A stretch of DNA of 64,000 nucleotides from Ariolimax columbianus (Eukaryota > Mollusca > Gastropoda > Stylommatophora > Arionidae). The notes under the pieces are model-generated. The model did no database searches. It saw nothing but the letters and a program-made list of their open reading frames with translations, and was not told where the DNA came from. The stretch lies in assembly GCA_036924085.1 (NCBI GenBank), contig JAVGWX010000001.1, forward strand, positions 8,422,681 to 8,486,680, given 5' to 3'. This document shows positions 59,096 through 64,000 of the stretch, one piece after another; the stretch's first letter is position 1, and each line of letters opens with the position of its first letter. The position numbers and the translations under genes are program-made.

Positions 59096-59479
59096 TCATT
59101 CTCATGTCTCCGCCTTCTTCCCTCTGAAACGCATGGCCGCCTCTTAATGTAAGTGTGGTTGCAGACCTGTTTACTGATCCGGCTGATCTTGTTATGTCCT
59201 CTGTAGTGTAATAGTTGTTCATAATTTGCTGATACTTCTAGTTTTACTCTAACGCCATTTGTATCGATCTAACAGTAGATTGTTGTTCTTGATTGGTGAT
59301 ACACATGTGCTTGCATTAAACGTATTTGTACTGTAATAGTTGTGGTTGTACTGTAGTTGTGGTTGTACTGTAGTTGTGGTTGTACTGTAATTGTGGTTGT
59401 ACTGAAGTTGTTGTTGTACTGTAACTAGCGGAACTATCGAGTATAGCTACCCTTCGTTGTACTGTAGTTGTTGTTGTTG
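59096..59479. other. Unassigned, with degenerate tgtggttgtactgta repeats
   Basis: From about 59330 the words gtagttgtggttgtact repeat several times and grade into the next array. No gene recognised. Confidence 0.6.
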
Positions 59480-60310
59480 TTGTACTGAAGTGAGCTGATC
59501 CAGGAGGTCTGATTACTGGTCGTTATATTGTTGTTGTTGTTGTACTAAAGTCAGCTGATCTAGCCGGTCTAGTTACTGGTCGCTGTAGTTGTTGTACTGA
59601 AGACAGCTGATCTAGCCGGTCTAGTGACTGGTCGTTGTAGCTATTGTACTGAAGTCAGCTGATCTAGCCGGTCTAGTTACTGGTCGTTGTACTGAAGTCA
59701 GCTGATCTAGCCCGTCTAGTTTCTGGTCGTTGTAGTTGTTGTAATGAAGTCAGCTGATCTAGCCGGTCTAGTTACTGGTCGCTGTAGTTGTTGTACTGAA
59801 GTCAGCTGATCTAGCCGGGCTAGTTACTAGTCGCTGTAGTTGTTGTACTGAAGTCAGCTGATCTAGCCGGTCTAGTTACTGGTCGCTGTAGTTGTTGTAC
59901 TGAAGTCAGCTGATCTAGCCGGGCTAGTTACTAGTCGCTGTAGTTGTTGTACTGAAGTCAGCTGATCTAGCCGGTCTAGTTACTGGTCGTTGTACTGAAG
60001 TCAGCTGATCTAGCCCGTCTAGTTTCTGGTCGTTGTAGTTGTTGCAATGAAGTCAGCTGATCTAGCCGGTCTAGTTACTGGTCGCTGTAGTTGTTGTACT
60101 GAAGTCAGCTGATCTAGCCGGGCTAGTTACTAGTCGCTGTCGTTGTTGTACTGAAGTCAGCTGATCTAGCCGGGCTAGTTACTAGTCGCTGTAGTTGTTG
60201 TACTGAAGTCAGCTGATTTAGCCGGTCTAGTTAATGGTCGCTGTAGTTGTTGTACTGAAGTCAGCTGATCTAGCCGGTCTATTTAGTAGTCGCTGTAGTT
60301 GTTGTTGCCA
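59480..60310. repeat. Minisatellite, ~52-bp unit, ~15 copies
   Basis: Units of ctgaagtcagctgatctagc, cggtctagttactggtcgct, gtagttgttgta. Short units lacking the last ~12 bases occur at intervals (for example near 59690 and 59995), and a multi-unit block appears to be duplicated. Confidence 0.9.
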
Positions 60311-60489
60311 GTTACGCTGCGGATGCAGCTAATCTTGTACTACAGGTTGTTGTACCGCCATTAATGTAATTGTTGATCGCAAATCCCGTTTTGTTATGTG
60401 TTTGATTATTTGTTCAAACAATGTTTTTAATGAATTTTCCGTGATTGGTTGCAGGTACATACTAGATATTGATATACATTATTTTTAGA

Positions 60490-61198
60490 TTACGTTGTCA
60501 ATACATACTCGTCACTACTTATGGCGCAGAAACATGGACAATGAATAAGAAGTTGGAAAAGGGTATTAATACCTTCGAAATGTGGGTAGATAGAAGATTG
60601 TGTCGCGTTTCTTAAAAAGAAAAGAAAACAAATTTTGAGGTATTTGAAAAAGTTGGGGATAAAAAGATAATTAATGCACGAAATCAGAGCTAGACAGTTA
60701 CGTTATTTTGGTCATATAACAAGACATACCTCCTTGTTTAAGACCATACTGGAGGGTAGGGTGGAAGGCACTCGTTCAAGAAGCAGAAAACACTTTAAAA
60801 AGGTAGATAACATCAGGAGATGGACTGGAAAAAAGCCTCTGAGATTGCAAAATTACGGCAAGAGATAGAGTTCACTGGAGATCCATTGAGGCAAGAGATA
60901 GAGTACACTGGAGATCCATTGATGAAAGAGATAGAGTACACTGGAGATCCATTGAGACAAGAGATAGAGTTCACTGGAGATCCATTGAGGCAAGAGATAG
61001 AGTACACTGGAGATCCATTGATGAAAGAGATAGAGTACACTGGAGATCCATTGAGACAAGAGATAGAGTACACTGGAGATCCATTAAGGCAAGAGATATA
61101 GTACACGGGAGATACATTGAGGCAAGAGATAGAGTACACTGGAGATCCATTACAGCCGACCTCCGATGCGGACATGGCACCTGAACTGAACTGAACTG
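60490..61198 (+). pseudogene. LINE 3'-end fragment with expanded C-terminal codons
   Basis: Translation with frameshifts gives TTYGAETWTMNKKLEKGINT, FEMWVDRRLCRVS, ARQLRYFGHITRHTSLFKT, then NIRRWTGK and ARDRVHWRSI. The last segment is repeated about nine times by a 33-bp array before the natural end TADLRCGHGT and stop. The 3' tail is ctgaactgaactgaactg (about 61181-61198). It is 5'-truncated with several lesions. Confidence 0.85.
60862..61155. repeat. Minisatellite born from LINE C-terminal codons, 33-bp unit, ~9 copies
   Basis: Units of gagatagagtacactggaga plus tccattgaggcaa. In the LINE frame each unit is one copy of RDRVHWRSIEA. Being 33 bp, the expansion keeps the LINE reading frame. 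Confidence 0.95.
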
Positions 61199-61427
61199 TC
61201 ATTGTACTACGCCGTGCACGTCTCACGTTTGGATGCATATTTTCACGTGTAGTACTTCGTATATGTAAGTAGCTTCGCTTCTGAAATCGCCAACCTATTT
61301 GGCTGCTATAACAGTTTCTTGGCAGTGTGCAGTACATTAGGTTGCCATTACTTTTCCGGCGCGATGGAGAGATCGTACTAAAAAAACAAAAAACCGATAG
61401 GAGCGTGCCGAAAGTCAAGATCAGCAT
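61199..61427. other. Unassigned spacer
   Basis: Short stretch between the LINE tail and the next tandem repeat; nothing recognised. Confidence 0.4.
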
Positions 61428-61530
61428 GATGTCACGGACCATTGGTCGAGTTCAAGATCAGCATGATGTCACGGACCATTGGTCGAGTTCAAGATCAGCA
61501 TGATGTCACGGACCATTGGTCGAGTTCAGT
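61428..61530. repeat. Tandem repeat, 37-bp unit, ~3 copies
   Basis: Near-identical copies of tcaagatcagcatgatgtca plus cggaccattggtcgagt; the first is partial. Confidence 0.9.
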
Positions 61531-62914
61531 GGTTGAGTCCCGCTGTACACCCAGTAAACTGGTGATGTGAACCAGAGTATATTGAAAAGAGATGTCCATA
61601 TACTCAAAATGTAATGACATCAACTAAACTAAACGTAAACACTTTAATAACTGTGCAATAGACTCGAGTCTAATAGGTGGAATATCATGTTTTGTAGGAC
61701 TGGTGTTTTTATATTTTGAGGGTTGGTGATATCAAGTGATGAACTTGACTTTACCCACAAGCCGTTGCTACTCATCTCTGATCTTGAGTACCTGGCTCAG
61801 GTAACAAAACAGACACCACAAACCAATTGGGCGTCATATAACTAGCATAAAAGGTGAACTAGATTGATCATTCCTAACAACAATGTAACCGTTTCAGGCG
61901 ATGGAAGAGATCGCTTGTTTTGTTACTATACAAACAGGACATACACATAAAAAAGAAAATGTTACCAAAATATGTGACACCCACTGGTCATGCAATTGAA
62001 ACAAATTTGCAAAGATAACCAAGATTCCTAGAACAAAATACTAAGTAGAATAGATATAACGGACACGTGATATAAATATATCAGAACCGAAGTGACAGAA
62101 ATATTGTTAAAACAATTTAATCATTAGTATGGTTCGAATGTAATGGGAAGCACAACTATAGCTTCGTCTGTGGCGCTTCCGACAGCTCTAATAATGATGT
62201 GATGAGCTCTGCACTTTGGTATTTAATTGTTCCTGGAAAGAACTTGTCTAGTTCAACCCTGTTGATTGTCTCTCGGGAATCTAAGCGGACTATGAGAGGA
62301 GCTACAAGTGCTCTCTCCAACATGTCTGTTGACTTCTACTGGTTAAAGTAGAGCTATCGATCCGAAAATCAACACTAAAACGACAACATTTACTAATACC
62401 AATGATATGACTACTAATTCTATAACTCAGATTGCAACCCGATTTGGCATGAATACAACCACTGTAACCTTCGAAGATTTACGTAAAAGGTGATTAAAGA
62501 AGGATGTACATGAGACAAGCAACTTCACCGTGTAAAACCACTGTTATTGAATCCACCACTGCAAATGTTTGTAAACAGGCTTCCTGTAAAGAGGGACGTC
62601 AGTTATGGGGACATAACGATTCAGTTCGAGGGAAAAGGCGAAAGAATTAAAAAAGAAAAAAAAGGTTCTATAGCTGCTACTTTGGTTTCTTGTTGTTGTT
62701 GTGATTTAGGCTAACATGGTTGTTGGGAACATCCTGGTCCATGTTGTTTGTCAGTTATATTGTTGTAATACAACCATGCAATTGCATAGTGTCTTCACTC
62801 CTTGTTATGGGATTGTAGTTCTTTGAAACTATTTTCTTCAATATTCGTTATCTGTAATAATATAATCTAGTTATTTTGTTTGTTCGATGCGTTGAATATC
62901 CTGCTACTGCAGCT
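61531..62914. other. Unassigned AT-rich stretch
   Basis: No gene, RNA or repeat family recognised. Confidence 0.4.
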
Positions 62915-63432
62915 ATGCACGGAAGCAATGAAGGTTGAACCGTGCTACTGTAGCTATGTACTGAAGTCACGAAGGCAGAACCGTGCTACTGTAGCTATGT
63001 ACTGAAGTCACGAAGGCAGAACCATGCTACTGTAGCTATGTACTGAAGTTACGAAAGCAGAACCGTGCTACAGTAGCTATGTACTGAAGTCACGAAGGCA
63101 GACCCGTGCTACTGTAGCTATGTACTAAAGTCACGAAGGCAGAACCGTGCTACTGTAGCTATGTACTGAAGTCCCGAAGGCAGAACCGCGCTACTGTAGC
63201 TATGTACTGAAGTCACGAAGGCAGAACCGTACTAGTGTAGCTATGTACTGAAGCCATGAAGGTCGAGACTTGCTAGTGTAGCTTGGTACTGAAAGCCGTG
63301 AAGGCCGAGCCTTGCTAGTGTAGCTTGGGACTGAAAGCCATGAAGGCCGAGACTTGCTAGTGTAGCTTGGGACTGAAAGCCACGAAGGCCGAGCCTTGCT
63401 AGTGTAGCTTGGTACTGAAAGCCGTAAAGGCC
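62915..63432. repeat. Minisatellite, 41-42-bp unit, ~12 copies
   Basis: Two subfamilies in blocks: the left block gtgctactgtagctatgtac, tgaagtcacgaaggcagaac, c (41 bp) and the right block ttgctagtgtagcttgggac, tgaaagccatgaaggccgag, ac (42 bp). The switch is near 63240. Confidence 0.9.
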
Positions 63433-64000
63433 GAGTCAGACTAACTGCAATTAGTGGGAGACTTAAGTTAGTCTTGCACGCCTTTGTAAGTTCATTTGTT
63501 CCCTTTCTGCACTTTGTTATCTTTGATGGGCGGGTTTATTCTTTGTTGTGTTCTTCTCTCAAACTATTACTCTTGCGGCTGGAACATGAATAAATGCTAA
63601 GCTTTTCCCGATGTTCGCTAATGACTGGAAAATCTACCGCCATTTCCCTTACTTTAGCCAACTTACCATATCGACCAACACTTATTACGTGAGGTATATT
63701 GTAATCATGTTCTCAGCCTTTCAGTATATGCGATCCACCTAATTGTTTTCCTCTTTTCTGTATTGCTGAATTGTTCCCTCAAGATACATTTAAACCCGAT
63801 GTGGTTATTTGTTACGTCTATGTTGTTTGTACATCTTTATTTTAAGAGGCTGCATTTGTCGTTAGCTTGAATGTCTTACATCGCGTGTTGAATGTTCTCT
63901 GGCTCTGTATAATTGATGAACGCAATTAGAAAACCCCGTATTTAAAATGAAAGAAGCTCTTGAAGATATATCTAATACACTGTCTTTTTGTATCTTTAAT
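63433..64000. other. Unassigned AT-rich end of window
   Basis: No feature recognised. Confidence 0.4.

Noticed and set aside
58534..59222. His-rich, Asp/Cys-rich and Ile-rich frames as metal-binding or membrane proteins
   Set aside because: Alternative readings of one 21-bp repeat on both strands; none continues into ordinary coding sequence.

Overview
The window is metazoan nuclear DNA dominated by repeats. It contains no complete host protein gene, and nothing in it looks prokaryotic or viral. The truncated 18S rRNA gene on the minus strand (48260-49499), with a GC-rich external transcribed spacer next to it, reads like a lophotrochozoan sequence and most probably a mollusc; I cannot name the species. 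The LINE families, a tRNA-derived SINE and the very high density of minisatellites fit that placement.

Layout. 1-7790: minisatellites and unassigned AT-rich DNA. 7792-16925: decayed LINE fragments and one copy (about 10640-13925) of an old repeat family carrying a transposase-like remnant; its second copy lies at about 51330-54005. 17161-18392: a 32-bp minisatellite between two inverted copies of the same LINE. 21-30 kb: simple repeats, a SINE, several minisatellites and one candidate host exon (28612-28735, minus). 30795-33375: two LINE pseudogenes head to tail, the first with its own reverse-transcriptase codons expanded into a minisatellite. 34090-40550: an apparently intact LINE with a 1302-codon ORF, flanked by minisatellites. 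41-46 kb: LINE scraps, minisatellites and weak candidate exons. 46593-50120: an ORF-less deletion derivative of the 34-40 kb LINE, joined to 18S and 5' ETS sequence. 50-64 kb: mostly minisatellites, including a 49-monomer array with higher-order structure, and more LINE fragments.

The main discovery candidate is the LINE at 34373-40057 together with its derivative at 46593-48259. Between 18S sequence and the ORF lies about 1.6 kb of leader in which an 18S piece (the GAATTGACGG region) and a 28S piece (the CTAAT..GAAC..GCTGG hairpin) are fused and tandemly repeated, followed by the 3' end of 28S. Both copies join genuine 18S to this leader at the same base. The derivative keeps the leader and the 3' tail but has lost the whole ORF, and its left arm continues through 1240 bp of 18S and about 620 bp of 5' ETS. 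An 8-bp direct repeat (GAACACAT) brackets that whole block, as expected if an RNA polymerase I read-through transcript had been retrotransposed as one unit. The rRNA similarity rests on my recognition of conserved rRNA sequence and was not computed.

Most long open frames in the window fall inside tandem repeats and should not be read as genes.
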